In this document: piece by piece, positions 45,226 through 57,655 of the stretch
How positions within the stretch are numbered: the first letter of the stretch is position 1
Layout of the letters: each line of letters starts with the position of its first letter
Origin: Cristatella mucedo
Lineage: Eukaryota; Bryozoa; Phylactolaemata; Cristatellidae
Direction of reading: 5' to 3'
Length of the DNA: 64,000 bases
Assembly (NCBI GenBank): GCA_009760855.2
Contig: WPIO01000027.1
Coordinates: 718,501-782,500, forward strand
Translations under genes and position numbers: made by a program
The notes under the pieces: generated by a model
Database searches by the model: none
What the model saw: only the letters and a program-made list of their open reading frames with translations
What the model was told of the DNA's origin: nothing

Positions 45226-45302
45226 TGTCGTTAGATGGACTATTCGGGTCCTGTCTTAGCAAAGACAACTAAGGCTTGTGCATTAGCTCACACGTCGGTC
45301 GG

Positions 45303-45310
45303 TATATATA
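45303..45310 (-). promoter_or_regulatory. TATA box of NPC2 copy B
   Basis: TATATATA on the minus strand, 78 bases before the start codon, would place the transcript start near 45275. The three dead copies have ACATTAA (A) or TAAATGTA (C2) here or lack the region (C1), so only the intact gene keeps the box. Confidence 0.7.
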
Positions 45311-45319
45311 CAGTGCCTA

Positions 45320-46710
45320 AGGAAATTGCATCTGGGTTGTGTCGTATCTCATTGGTTGACCTGATGTTGGTAGCTGGTGCTTGTGCTACTTTCTCGGTAT
45401 TGCCTGTTGGCTGAATCAGCATTTGAAACTTGTCATTAACTACTGGCGTTCAGATTTGACCGATCGCTGGCAACGTTACAGCAAGGCCAAAGTTCTCTAC
45501 GATCACCCAACGCCTGTGCAAGCGATTAACTGCTACTATATTGCTACTGTATCTGGGTTGTACGGCTAGTTTAACTGCATATGCATTCGGTCTCGGTAAA
45601 TATCGTTGTGCATTAGGATCTTGCTCAATAGGATGAGAAATGTCCCATCCGAGATTGCTTAGCTAAAACCCTCTGTCGGCAAGTTATGACAGCTAAAACC
45701 TCCCAGTGGATTTGGATTCGGACTGTCTCTGCTAACTTAGCTAGACGTCGTTTTAACTTTTGACAGCATTCACCTACACGCCAGGATTGCACTAAGACAG
45801 TCTCTTTTTCATTTTATCATTACTGAAATGGCAAAGTTGATGTCCTTGCCTCGGAGAGAGATTTCAGGACATCAATGTTAACGGACACTACGAGTCTTGA
45901 ATTTCTTTTAGAACGTATTTGAGGCAGAGGCCCATGCTTGATTCACCTCATTTTTCAATACATTTTGAATGAATCAGAAAGTTTTATTGTGGACGAAATC
46001 AATCGTACAGTGAAATCCAGCTGATCGACAGGTAAGAAGCTTGAATCGCACACGGACTTTTACCGTGAAAAACTGCGATTAATTTCACTTTCCTTGCATT
46101 TCCGACATTCAAACGAAGCGATGGAAATGCTATATAAAATTTCATTGTTGAATAACTAAGTTATCAGCTACTGTTAAACCTAGATCAACTAGTTAGGTAA
46201 AGTTCAAACTGCCCTAATATGGGAAGCAGGTATACAGTATTTGCTACGCCTCTAATCTATAAGGGATGTAGTTTGCTTCGTCTGCTACAGACCAGCAGTG
46301 AGAGGTTCGAGTCAAGAGCATTTTCTAATTTCTAAGGCACACTTAAGAATTCAATGGAGCCTTTTGGTAATCGGTATGCGATCACAAGTGTTTCAGGATT
46401 TGTAGGGCTATTTAAATTAGACTTATTCAAGGTAATTGTTTTTTTTATTCGTCCAGTTTATTGTTTTCCCACCTCACGATCATTAGTGTGTAATGAATTG
46501 GGAATTCTGGCGTTTTTCAAAAACTTACAACATGGCCGATTCTCATCCTAATACTGCAGACTTTTAGTAGCTATTGTAAAATGCCTGCAGTAAACTACAT
46601 CAAAGCTATGGAGCAGACAAGTATTGGCGTGTTACAATATAGTTGGATATGTATAGCAGTGGTGCGTTTTGATAGCTACCCTTCAGCATGCACCAGAATT
46701 TGTCTACACA
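45320..46710 (+). repeat. Unit B: NPC2 upstream region, no gene seen
   Basis: Collinear with 32.3-32.95 kb of unit A. The stretch 45600-46130 is longer than in A and shows no recognisable feature. Confidence 0.5.
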
Positions 46711-46751
46711 ATGTATATATATATGTTTATATATATATATACATATATATG

Positions 46752-46832
<81 letters not shown>
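46711..46832. repeat. AT microsatellite with TATG interruptions
   Basis: (TA)n with periodic GTATG units. It sits where unit A (about 32.95 kb) has only a short ATATAG, so it expanded in B. Tyr/Ile reading frames on both strands are artefacts. Confidence 0.95.
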
Positions 46833-46834
<2 letters not shown>

Positions 46835-47735
46835 TATTGATAGCTAATTATCAGCATGCACTAGAATTTCTGTGTCTGCCTTGTAGTCTTCAGCCGCAAT
46901 GACTGAAATCAAAAGATCAAATGAGTGCAAGCATTTACAGGCATGGTATGAAACTGCAACTGTTTTAAAGTATTTGACCTGTATGTGCGAATGGTCATTT
47001 GAATTTCAGTGTGAGTTAGACCTCGCAAGGCATCATTAAACATACTATAAAGTTCCTTCAATTGTGATTTAGTGATACGGGCTTCATCAAAATTTTTACG
47101 ACTAACAGCAAAAGTAAAAAAGCTGCAAGCCATTACTGATTCAATAAATTGCTGAAAACCCGTCGTTTAATCGATAATGGCATTCGCTTTGCAGCACCCT
47201 GGTAGCTGCAATGTCCAGCCGGCGCCTCTAGCCAGCACTCACGGGTACGTCAACTGCCAACGGTTCTTGTCGACTGCAAACAATTAGATCCGTGAAAATA
47301 TAAATTCCGTAAACATTAACATTGTCTTCCTCGTATTGAGATCGTTAGTCACCTTGCCTTAACCACAAAATAGTAGGGTTTCAAATTCACCGCCTCTCTA
47401 CAGCCCTTCTATTTTTTAATGGCCACACTGTCAGGAAGTACTAAGCACACTGCAAAGTACACAGTTTTTGAAGCGGGACGGATCAAGTCCCCTAGGTTAC
47501 AGTTTGAATGCAGAAATCCCTCATGCAAAGCACATTTAACGGTGTTTATTTCTGAAACTAATCGCACATTCAAGTGTTGGCAGCTAGACTTCAATTGAAT
47601 ACTGCTGCTATTCAAATACCAATTAATGTACACATGGCATTTAGTTGAATAACTCAAGATTGATTACAGACCGCGTGTATGTGTATGTTTTCCTTCCGGC
47701 AACCATGTTAGTGTGCATTCTTCATTTCCTGAAAA

Positions 47736-47933
47736 CAGAAGATTGCTTTGAGTCGTAAATTTTGCTTGTCGATGGAGGCTACAGCTGCTACTCGGACTGT
47801 AGTGTCAAGAAAGGCATTAATCATCGGCATTTCCGTTTGTTAGTCGTGGCATGAGGGTACCTTCAGTTGCTGACAATGGGACCCCAATCTCGCAATGGTC
47901 GCATTACACTGCCAGGTTTGGATATCCTCAATG
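47736..47933 (+). repeat. 198-bp direct repeat, left copy
   Basis: Pairs with 48451-48648 with only about two differences (CCCCAATC/CCACAATC and GGTTTGG/GGTTGGG). Unit A has a single counterpart at about 33690-33860, so the duplication is specific to B and recent. Confidence 0.95.
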
Positions 47934-47940
47934 CAATGTA

Positions 47941-48451
47941 ATGTTCAGCCATGCCAGTGAGTCCCTGAAGGAGAAGCGATACCTCAAAGATGATCCGCCG
48001 GTTAGCATCAAAATGACGACAGCTCTGATCCATAGGCTCTAGAGAGTGGTGGGTTTCACCATTTAATACTATCTTCGCAGTGGCACAAGTTGCATTAGCC
48101 TCATTAGCTTAGGTCACGTACATGCAATAACAACGCCAAAGTAGTGTAATATCTTAACAATATTTAGCCCTGCAGCTCCAAGAGTAAAATATTGCATTTA
48201 CATATTCTCACCCTTCCAAATAGTATTACTTGCTGTGGGCTTTGGCACATCTATATCAGCAGTTCTTACCTGCTAGCTTTGAATAGCTTCCCCTTACCCA
48301 TAATTCATCAGACTCAGCTATGCTTGCACCTTCCTTTAGTTACATGACGGGTATTTGGCTGGCTAAGGCGTTCCCTTCAAAAGCAGCTTCGACTCTTTGT
48401 ACTCTTCTGAAAGTCTGCCGCGTTTGACCGGGTTAAGGTGCTTATCTTGAC
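47941..48451 (+). repeat. 511-bp copy of NPC2 intron 3 segment 42894-43404
   Basis: Equal in length to its source, with roughly 15 substitutions by eye. It starts ATGTTCAGCCATGCC inside the intronic open block (no start of that block is carried) and ends TTATCTTGAC. Being flanked by the 198-bp repeats marks it as a templated insertion. Confidence 0.93.
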
Positions 48452-48648
48452 AGAAGATTGCTTTGAGTCGTAAATTTTGCTTGTCGATGGAGGCTACAGC
48501 TGCTACTCGGACTGTAGTGTCAAGAAAGGCATTAATCATCGGCATTTCCGTTTGTTAGTCGTGGCATGAGGGTACCTTCAGTTGCTGACAATGGGACCAC
48601 AATCTCGCAATGGTCGCATTACACTGCCAGGTTGGGATATCCTCAATG
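48451..48648 (+). repeat. 198-bp direct repeat, right copy
   Basis: Starts CAGAAGATTGCTTTGAGTCG, sharing its first base with the end of the inserted segment, and ends CCTCAATG. After it, unit B resumes in register with unit A (33.86 kb on). No gene. Confidence 0.95.
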
Positions 48649-49079
48649 TAAAGTTAGTTCCGTTTGATCCACTGTATTTGCAATTTCTTCACTGCATGCT
48701 TACAAGCAGAGTGCAATCCCCAAAACATATTCTCTATAAGCACGACCAAGGTCATGGTGATTGTAATGTACGTTTAACCGTTGCATAGTGCTGTACATTT
48801 TGTATGAGCAAATACCACGTAACTGAGCGATAAATTGGTGCTATAATGAAACGCTGCTGCCTTGGTAGAAGCATGAACGTACAGTCGTCATCGATGTGTG
48901 CAAGGGTAGTTTGTGCATTCCAAACAGACATCCAACTAAGACTAAGACGATCTGCATGATCACTGGTGGTGGTAAAAATCAATATACGATTCAAGGTTAC
49001 GGTACATGGTGGTAGCCTGGCCACCGAAATTGTACCACGGTACAGATACAAAAGTACCATATCATTGAACAACGTGCGT

Positions 49080-49222
49080 CTGTGCAGTAGATGAAGAGCC
49101 CTTACAGCTACCAACATCGCCCGCTAGAACAGTACCTTTTCGCCCACTGCAGGATTTCAACCCACCACTTCGGCACCAAGATCATGATAAGAAATCGCCA
49201 TACGTAGCATGCCATCACTGCT
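49080..49222 (-). mobile_element. Old tRNA-derived SINE (unit B)
   Basis: On the minus strand the A box is TGGCATGCTACGTATGG and the B box GGGTTGAAATCC, followed by the family body GTAGCTGTAAGGGCTC. Orthologous in position to 34270-34432 in unit A. Confidence 0.8.
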
Positions 49223-51180
49223 CACATAAGAATGGAGCTAGAAAAAACGTCCCAGCTGAGACAAGCAAGAGCTTCAGAGTTCCATTAAAGAAACTACACG
49301 AAACGACTCATGGTTAGTCATCTTCGAGGCAACTGGGGACACGTGCACTCTGTGAGATTCTACTTGGACAGCATTCAACTAGACTATTCGTTTACACAAA
49401 CGAGGTGTAGGAACCGTGATTGGCATACAGTAAATGAACGGCGTTGAACACTACCAATTTTTATCAGTCAAAGCCCCTGCGTGTGTGTACTGCATCGTGT
49501 GGCATACCAACCATGGTATCGTTTCGCGTGACTCTCTAATCATGGATTTGACTAGCCAGCTGCTCTAAGTGGTCTTCTTGATGCTACTTCTACATAGCTT
49601 ACAATTAATTTGGCATGTCTAGCCAAGAGATTAAACAAGGTAATATGTAAACCAATACTAACTGCTATTCCACCAGCTGCATTGTTAGCCTACCACCAGA
49701 ATGCTGAAGGTGTACTCTTCAAGCGCAATACAAAAACCATACTGAGGTTCGTTTGAAAAAAAAACCGAAAAATCATTGTGAGAAGGGTGTACGCAGATGT
49801 GCCAACAGGTCGGCATAGCACCCTGCCGTCATCGGTTGCTGTTTTTATTTAAGCTAACGATTTGAGTGAGCGATATGAGGTCGTGACCAGAAGATTCAGC
49901 ACACATGTTTTCATGTGGCTAGGTCGTGTGGTTGTTGCTGCTGGGACACATCATTCGTACCTTCACCGGGCACTACCTCAAGCAACCAGTTGGGAGATAG
50001 AAGCTCAGCTTTGGTTCGGTTCTTTTGGTTAGCAGACCGACAACCTGTGCCAGCTTATACGTGTCTGCATAGCAGTTCTCTGGTAGCCAAGTTGATGCTT
50101 ACACATCCTTTTAGTGTAGTATTTTTGAGGCACGTTGACAACGTAGGTTTTGTAGGCTTGACTCTCCACATGCGAATAGTAATTTAAATTCTAGGGGGAG
50201 CAGTAATCGCACATGGTGAAAGCTAACAAAATATATATTGAGAATATCTACAGCAGCCTCAAAACAATTTAATGATAGGTGGTTGTCTTAGTATTAGCCG
50301 TAGGCATAGCTAAATACACGACCCATCAGGTGCAAGACATACCATAAAAATCGGCTGCTCGATGGATGTTGCATTTGTATTGCAGCACCACAGCAACAGC
50401 TGCATCGTTCACGTGCATGCAGCTTGCTCTTACTATTAAATAAACACATAAACATTCTATTCAAATGAACACTTATGCTATTTACAACAGAATTTCAAGA
50501 CATTTTACTGGTTAGTCTCTAATTATGATGTTTGGTCATTTTACGTCACTGCAAAAGTAAAGCATTATACCTTACAGTTTATGACCTACTAGCTTTCCTC
50601 TATAAGTATCTGCACATATTGGGATACCCTACAATTTGATTAAATGTCACAGTTCTTAAGTAACGATGTCTAGGCATTAAGAAGCATTCCTCTCAATTGA
50701 CCACACCCAATTCTTAATTTTAGTTGCCCTAGGGACAAATATGTTGTAAAGCATGTGTTTATTCTCGTGAATTGCAGTGCCTACATCATGAAGCACTGAT
50801 TTCTACCGGAAAGAATGAAACATGATTGGTCTTAGCCGGTACGTTCATGATTGGTATTGATCAAAGGTATTTCCCACTTTCACTCACCACCTAAAGTTAC
50901 GAGGGCACACTCAATCAATGAAGCTGATGCCGAAGTTTCTCAAGGATTTGATAGCCTCACCTGGATCAAATTACTTTTGCACGAAGCTGTTCCAATGGAA
51001 TGGCTATTTCTCCCTAACCAAGTTCAACTTTGGGGTGTTAGTCAAAGTGATGTTGCACTAATTTTTAGATCTTTGTCTAACAACCTTTTAGTTATCCTAA
51101 TAGCCAAGTTTCCTGTCTGATCTCATCGTATTTGTATGTAAGGGAATACTTTGCTACTGAATAAACCTACATGATAAGGT
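49223..51180 (+). repeat. Unit B blocks with modules, no gene seen
   Basis: Matches 34.4-36.1 kb. Modules lie at 49930-50100 and 50360-50440. The plus-strand frame at 50851-51120 is open for 89 codons without recognisable motifs. Confidence 0.55.
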
Positions 51181-54100
51181 AAATTACCTAATTTTTTAAA
51201 TAGGGATTTTCTTCCGTAATATACTATTTGAGGTGGTGCTTTAGTAGCATTTATAGCACACCTCCAAGCACTAAGGAATTGGTGACATCATTCTTACAGT
51301 TATATCTCATTCTAACATTCAAACCTTGGCTACATTAAGTTAGTCTGGCCCCACTAAACATAAAAAATTGAGTACAACAGAACAGATATTGCTAAAGTGT
51401 GTTCACGAATGCAAGCAACGACGTAAAAGTGAAGGGAAATGAGTGCAATATACAACTCACGTGTAGCCTCATTTTAGGCTGCCTAGCTAGCATGCACTTT
51501 GCCGACTGCTATAACTTTGGGCTGTGACGACATTTGGCAGCAGCCGAAAGAAGTTGTTTTACTAGCGCTTCAAATGCAGATTTTGTACAAGTGTTTAACG
51601 TCTGTCTACATATACTCCTACGGTTTAGCTGCGTTTGTCTTTTATTTAGTGTGCTTTATTTTCAGGGATCGATGTAGGGAGTGCTACTAATCGGTTTCTT
51701 AACTAGACAGCTACTAGGAGTCGTACTTACTTCAGCTTACATTTCTCTTAGAATCGAAATAGAGTGCGTCGCCTGTACCTTCAACAGGATAACTTACCGA
51801 AGTGTAAATAGAATTTCGAAAAGACAGTGTCGGGGTCTGAGCTCAAAGCAGTTTCTTGATCCTAGCTTTATCTTACCCTTATCGCGGCACTTTAACTGAT
51901 TGCCCCTGACACAGGAATTCTAAGGTTTCAAAACTGCTTTCTTAGTTACGCTATTTCTGTGTAAAGAAAGCTGTAATATTTAGCCGCATTTTGCAAGTTC
52001 CTAAGAATTACGAAAACCGACCACTCTTGGTCAGGTGCTTTTCTAAAGTAAACAAGTTAGTGCTCATTTCCAAGCTAATATGATAGTGCAAAGTCGTTCC
52101 TGTCGCACTTTGTTGCTTGTTTGCTTTAAATTTAAACAAGGCTGCTTCCTCAACAATGTGCACTGTGGCAAGCAGGCTTGAAACAGATAGAAGTACAGGC
52201 TTAATCTTGTAACCTAGAGGCAATGACAGACGTCCTTCAATGTAACTTTCCACCAGGATTAGTTAGGTAATTTCACAGTTGACAGCAAACTAGGTCCCAG
52301 CATTGTAAGGACTTGATCAGCTGGCCATTAGGCACACTGTCCGAGTAAATGAGTACAAAAACGTGCCCATGCTGGGAAAATAGCACCCAGAGCAAAGCAA
52401 CCGCGTTAGCTTGCACGTTAAAATCCTGCCTAGTCAGTCACTCAGGTAATTGCTTCCAGCCATGCCGATTCAAAATTTGATAGATGTAAGAGTAGGTTAG
52501 AAAAGAGGACGTACACAGTCTAGACCACGTCCAGTTGTAGTTAGTTTCAGTATTTTAAAATGTTTTGAATTGATACAGTTGGCGAGTAGATCATAAAGAG
52601 TGAAGCCTATTTTTTAATTACAAGCACATGATGCATTTTGCGGACGACCCCTTCTCTTTCCTCACCATGATCATTCAATGGAGAGAAGCAGCCGCCAGCA
52701 ACTCGTTGGAAGATTGCGGCTCTGCTTTGGTTTGGCGCCTATGGCCAGGTGACCGACAGCCTGTTGCAGCAGGTAAGTGTCTGCGTAGCGGTTCTCTAGT
52801 AGCCACGCTGGCGCAAAAATATCTTAAGATTTAAAAAATTGACAGCACGGTTACATTACACTCAGTTGTCATAAGCTTCGCCCAGTATATGTGAATTGAA
52901 ATTTGAAAACTTGCGGGTGCTGTGTACATCCATAGTATATTACAACGAACTATAAAGATGGCATCTGTTCAGTAGCTTCAAGGTTATTCAGTGACAAGTG
53001 GTCGCCTTCGTATTACCAAAAGGTAAAGTAGAAATAGCACGATCCATCCAGTACAAGACACAACATAGAAACTGGCTGCTTTCTGGATGCTGGCATTTGT
53101 GTCGCAGTTCCGTGCCAACTGTCGTATCCAGCAGGTGCAGGTCTCTTACAAGGAAAGGAACGGATAAACAATACCGTTTAAATAAACACTTATGCTGTTC
53201 CAAACAATTAGTCAACATATTTTAGTGGTGAGGCTATCTAGTTGCGATACTTGGTCATCTCACGGAATAAATGCAAATGAAACCTTTGCTATCTAACCAT
53301 GTACCTGCGCTTAATGGTTTACTTTCCACGACGTTCAGAAAAACTAAACCCACTGTCAATGTGCCAATTTGTGTAGCCTAAGAGTTTTTATTTTCCAGGT
53401 ACCTGCATTTGTCATTATGAGAATATCTTTTCCTATGCAATTATTACTGTGCTTCGCTCTATAGTTGGCAGCACATAATAGTGGCATTCATTACAATTGT
53501 ATTGCATTTATGTTACTGTCCTTAAATATCGTTGCATAGTACGTGAAATTTAGAAACCTTCCCAGCCGTCTACTAGAACCTATTCTAAATGTAAGCTTAA
53601 CTTGGCACAAATAAGTTACATACCTTGTAGTAATCCCTATGAATTACACTGCCAACATCATGAGGTACTATTCCTACCGGAAACAGTGTAACATGATTTG
53701 TCTCTGCCGGTGCGTTCAGGATTGGCATTAATCATTAGCATTTTACTCTTTCACTCAGCACTTCAACCTATGAGGGCACCCTCATTTGATGGTGCAGATG
53801 CTGGAATTTTGCAAGGATTGGATTGCTTAGCCGGATAACAATTGTTTTTCAGGAAGGCAGTGCCAATTGAACGGCTATTTTTTCCAATGGTGTGGCTGTG
53901 AATGATTATTCGAAGTGAGATTCCAACTCGCTATTCGATCTTTGCATAACACTGCTCGCACCTACACCAATATCCCAGTTGTCCAATCTGAGCTGTTTGT
54001 ATGTTTACGTAAGGGAACGCCTTGATACTAAGGAATAAAAAGTGTGATAGAAACTCCCCGGTTGCTCAATGAAGGACTATTTCGCCGTGGAAAACTGGCT

Positions 54101-54760
54101 GAAGGGAGGTTTTTCAGCCTCAACATCAGACCTTTTACACGTGAGTGAATTGGAAAGAGCACTTTTAAAAGTAAATGTGTACTCAAACTCAGGCTATATT
54201 CAGTTCGCCTGGTCCCACTAATCGTAAAATATAAAGGACACCATAACGGCGATTGCTAACGTGAGTTAACCAAGCAAGGCAAGCAACACAATTCGAATGC
54301 TGGTTAATGGAATGCAAGATACAACTTACGCTCGAGCTCAATTAAGGCGGCTTAGTTTGCAAGCACTTTTTTGGTATGCTATAACGCTTGTTTTAGACCA
54401 CAATTCTGAGCAGCCGGTGGAACTTTTTTTACTAGAGCTTCGAATGCAGATTTTGTACAACTAATTGATATCTGTCTATATAAACTCTGTTCCACGATGC
54501 AACTGTGTTTGTAATTTGTTTTGCGTACCTTATTCGCTGCGGATTGACCTGGCGAGTGTTAATACTCAAAGTTTTAACTAGCCAGTTGCTGCGAGTCGTC
54601 TTTGCTTTTGCTTACACTTTTCTTAATGTCGGGCTCAACTGTCACGCGTGAAGCCAAAAAAGGAATACTTTTCATGAATGAATTGGAAATGAGAAATTAC
54701 CTTGACAAGGGGTCTGAGTGCAAAGCAGTTTCATATAAAGGTAGCCCCCAAACTATTAGG
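51181..54760 (+). repeat. Unit B: two 2.9-kb sub-repeats, end of the array
   Basis: The landmark TTTTAGGCTGCCTAGC at 51.47 kb recurs in diverged form at 54.34 kb. Modules lie at 52.7-52.8 and 53.08-53.16 kb. Similarity to unit A stops at about 54760 just after GTAGCCCCCAAACTATTA, which is the right edge of the duplicated array. Confidence 0.65.
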
Positions 54761-55884
54761 CCCTATCTATCTCACAAAAGATAAAACTATTACGCCGATT
54801 AAAACCCAGCCACAAATTTTGCCGACAAAACTGAACCGACGAACCGTGTCAATAAAACCTCACAATAGATGAGCGATGTTAGTGACGGATTACAGAAAAT
54901 TAATACAGATAATAAGCTCTTTATAAACAAACATTCCCTAGAACGACATTCTGAATCTTCCTAGAACAAGTATTTACCATCAATTTTATAATAAACGAAT
55001 AAATGGAAATATTGATCTTTATCATTCAGATTTTCCAATTGAGTTTCAATAAGTACTTACTATTATAACTCAATTTTTAAAAGCAGAATTATTTAGTGAA
55101 TTTATACGCGTGCCTTTTTCGGCGCGCATTTTTAGGTCATCAACTAGTGATTTCTTTGCGCACAGTTGTCCGTCTCAATTTTGTATGTGAATGTTGGTCT
55201 TTCTCTATTTTGTCGGTGTATTCTGAAAAACAATTTCATATTTTGTTTCGTCATATCGTGCATGATTTCAGGTCTCACGAAAGCTACACGAGCTATAAGC
55301 TCCCTATGAGCGAATCCTGTGACCAATCGTAGCTTTCACTGGGCTTCAGTGAGGAGGTCCTATGACATCGGCTATTGCACCTGAAGACAGCAAGGCAGAA
55401 ACTAACTCGAATTCTAGCTACGTCTGCTTCTGAGCGTGAAGGAGGCACATGAACTGGGTTAAGCCAGCGTCAGGTAGCTAGTTGGTAACGGCTGTACAAG
55501 ATGCAGCGGAGACTGTAGCTTCTGAGCAGCATAATCAGTAGCTCCCGGAAGCAGCCGAGATTAAGGAAAGAAGCTGTGAGGGAAACGTGCCGCAGCAGCA
55601 GGCTAGAAGCAGTTAGTCGCCTGCGCTCCCTGCTGGAATTCGAACTGCTCTCGAACGCTCGAGTGTCCTGTGCTGATTGCTAGGCTGTGCCGAGGCAGGT
55701 GTTGGCCTCTCCTTGAATGAGCCCTAGGGTTTGCCCTAACACCTCTGTAATGTGACCCTTTCTTCAGCACCAGCCCATTCACAAATTACTTGCACAAAGC
55801 AATATAGGAGCAGAAGAGTCGATAGGGCTACCAGGCCACATTTCACAGATCTGCTATCACATATGCTTACGTCGTTCTGAAGTA
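54761..55884. other. Single-copy sequence right of the array
   Basis: An AT-rich stretch runs to about 55.1 kb. A more GC-balanced stretch at 55.35-55.75 kb is rich in GCAGC-type words. I find no exon, RNA gene or element I can support. Confidence 0.4.
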
Positions 55885-55985
55885 TGTAGTAATAATAATA
55901 ACAACAATAGTAATGCATTTGATTTAGCACCCTCGGAGAACTCAATCTCTTTCTATGCACTTTGCATTTTCTGCAAAGGAAGTGC
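55885..55985 (-). mobile_element. 5'-truncated LINE 3' tail
   Basis: AATAATAATAACAACAAT followed by GCACCCTCGGAGAACTCAAT and CTCTTTCTATGCACTTTGC. This is the reverse complement of the L2/CR1 3' terminus and its (ATT)n tail. Confidence 0.8.
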
Positions 55986-57565
55986 GATTGAAGGTAGACT
56001 TCTTGTTTTATACGTAAGAGTAGTTAGTGCTCTTGTTGTATATAAAAGACATTTATAATGAATAAATAAAAATAAATACAATCTCCACTCATGTGTTTTT
56101 CTACTCACTGGCGGGAGAAGCAATAACTGCAATTTCCTGAATGGCAATATCCTGCTGAGGACAGCATGCAGGGTACACATTTTTCATTCTAAGGCAGTTA
56201 TAAAAAGCTTCCGGAACCAGCAGGTTAGTAGGATCTCAGCTTAGTCGCATCATTAAATAGGGTCCATTAAAAAATGACCGGCAGAAAAAGATACAGGCGA
56301 GGTCACTGATAATGATAGTTACATTTTTAGATAAGCCATAATGTATCTGCATTTAAAATATATTGAAATATATGTCCGATGTAAAATTCCATCCTTGTAA
56401 TCGAAAGTGTAGACTTTCAGATCAACACAGAGTGCATGCAGGCCATGCTGCCTTCAAGTGACCGACGTGCGAGGCAGAGAAACCATGTACTGTCAGTCAT
56501 TGCAAGCACATTCATCCACCTGAACTAAGCAAGCTAGTTCTCACCATGCAAAAAATGTATGCTCAATTGCTTAGCACGAGTTGGTTGCAAGCATAAAACA
56601 TCGTGAAAAACATGAATAGCAGCACAAGATTGTGTGATATAATGCTCACTCAAGAGTGCTTGCGATCTCACGTTGACTGCAGACTCGGAGTTATAAAAAC
56701 GGAAAAGACAATAATGTAATCGCTGTTTGTTGACAGTGAGGGAATAACACCCAGTGTTAATCAATCATTGCGAAAAATCTTGTTACATCAACATCTGCTG
56801 AAAGTGCACTCATATGTTTAACCAAATGCCAGGACAAAATAAATGCTTACCTCTCTTGACTGGACTGGCTATGATGATTGCCTATCATGCTCATCATGGT
56901 ATCAATCAATGCCGTTTGAAGTATTACCATCCGTTCAAGAGAATTAGAAAATATACATTCCATAAAATTCCTTCTTTTAGTGAACAAATAACTTTCAATG
57001 CTTAATTATTTTTATTTTTATTATTTTTATCAATTATTTTTAATTTTAATGGCTTAATTATTTTTATCTACAATGCCACATTTGACGACTATTTTCAGTG
57101 CAGCGATATTTCACTCAAGCATAGCTTACATTACCTTTCTTAGCAATTAGTTTTAAAGATTTAGATACCTAAGAAGCATTGAGATAGGGAATGTGGAAAG
57201 CACGGAACATGTATGGATTCACTAAAGAAAAAACAGGGTTGATGCTATTGGCAGGCTATAAAAAAGCACTAATTTCTAGATTTTTTTTTATTTCTGAGCT
57301 AAAGAAACGCTAGACTGGCATGGTCGACCTATGACAGCTAACGACATGGATGAAAGGGCCATACAATCCAAGCTTTGGAAAAAAGACTTCCGAGTGCAAA
57401 ACGCATCTCTTCGGGTAGCATATATTCACATAATTTATTTACACTGCAAAAATATTATTACGAGCTCTGGGAGCTAGTGCATGCACTACCGATAGCTGCA
57501 GCACTATCGTTGATTCACGTAGCCTTCCAAAGGTAAGCTTTTAATATCTGTGGGATGTTTTTATT
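55986..57565. other. AT-rich stretch without a recognised gene
   Basis: Short frames only. A low-complexity ATTTTTATTTTTATT patch lies at about 57002-57068. Confidence 0.4.
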
Positions 57566-57574
57566 CCACATTAC

Positions 57575-57655
57575 AACAAATATATATTATATATAATAAA
57601 TAATATATAATATATATATATAATATAATATAATATATATAATATATAATAAATA
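57575..57655. repeat. TA-rich microsatellite
   Basis: Runs of ATATATA and TAATATAAT with the same words on both strands. No reading frame of note. Confidence 0.9.

Noticed and set aside
46581-46902. Tyr/Ile-rich frames on both strands
   Set aside because: AT microsatellite translation.
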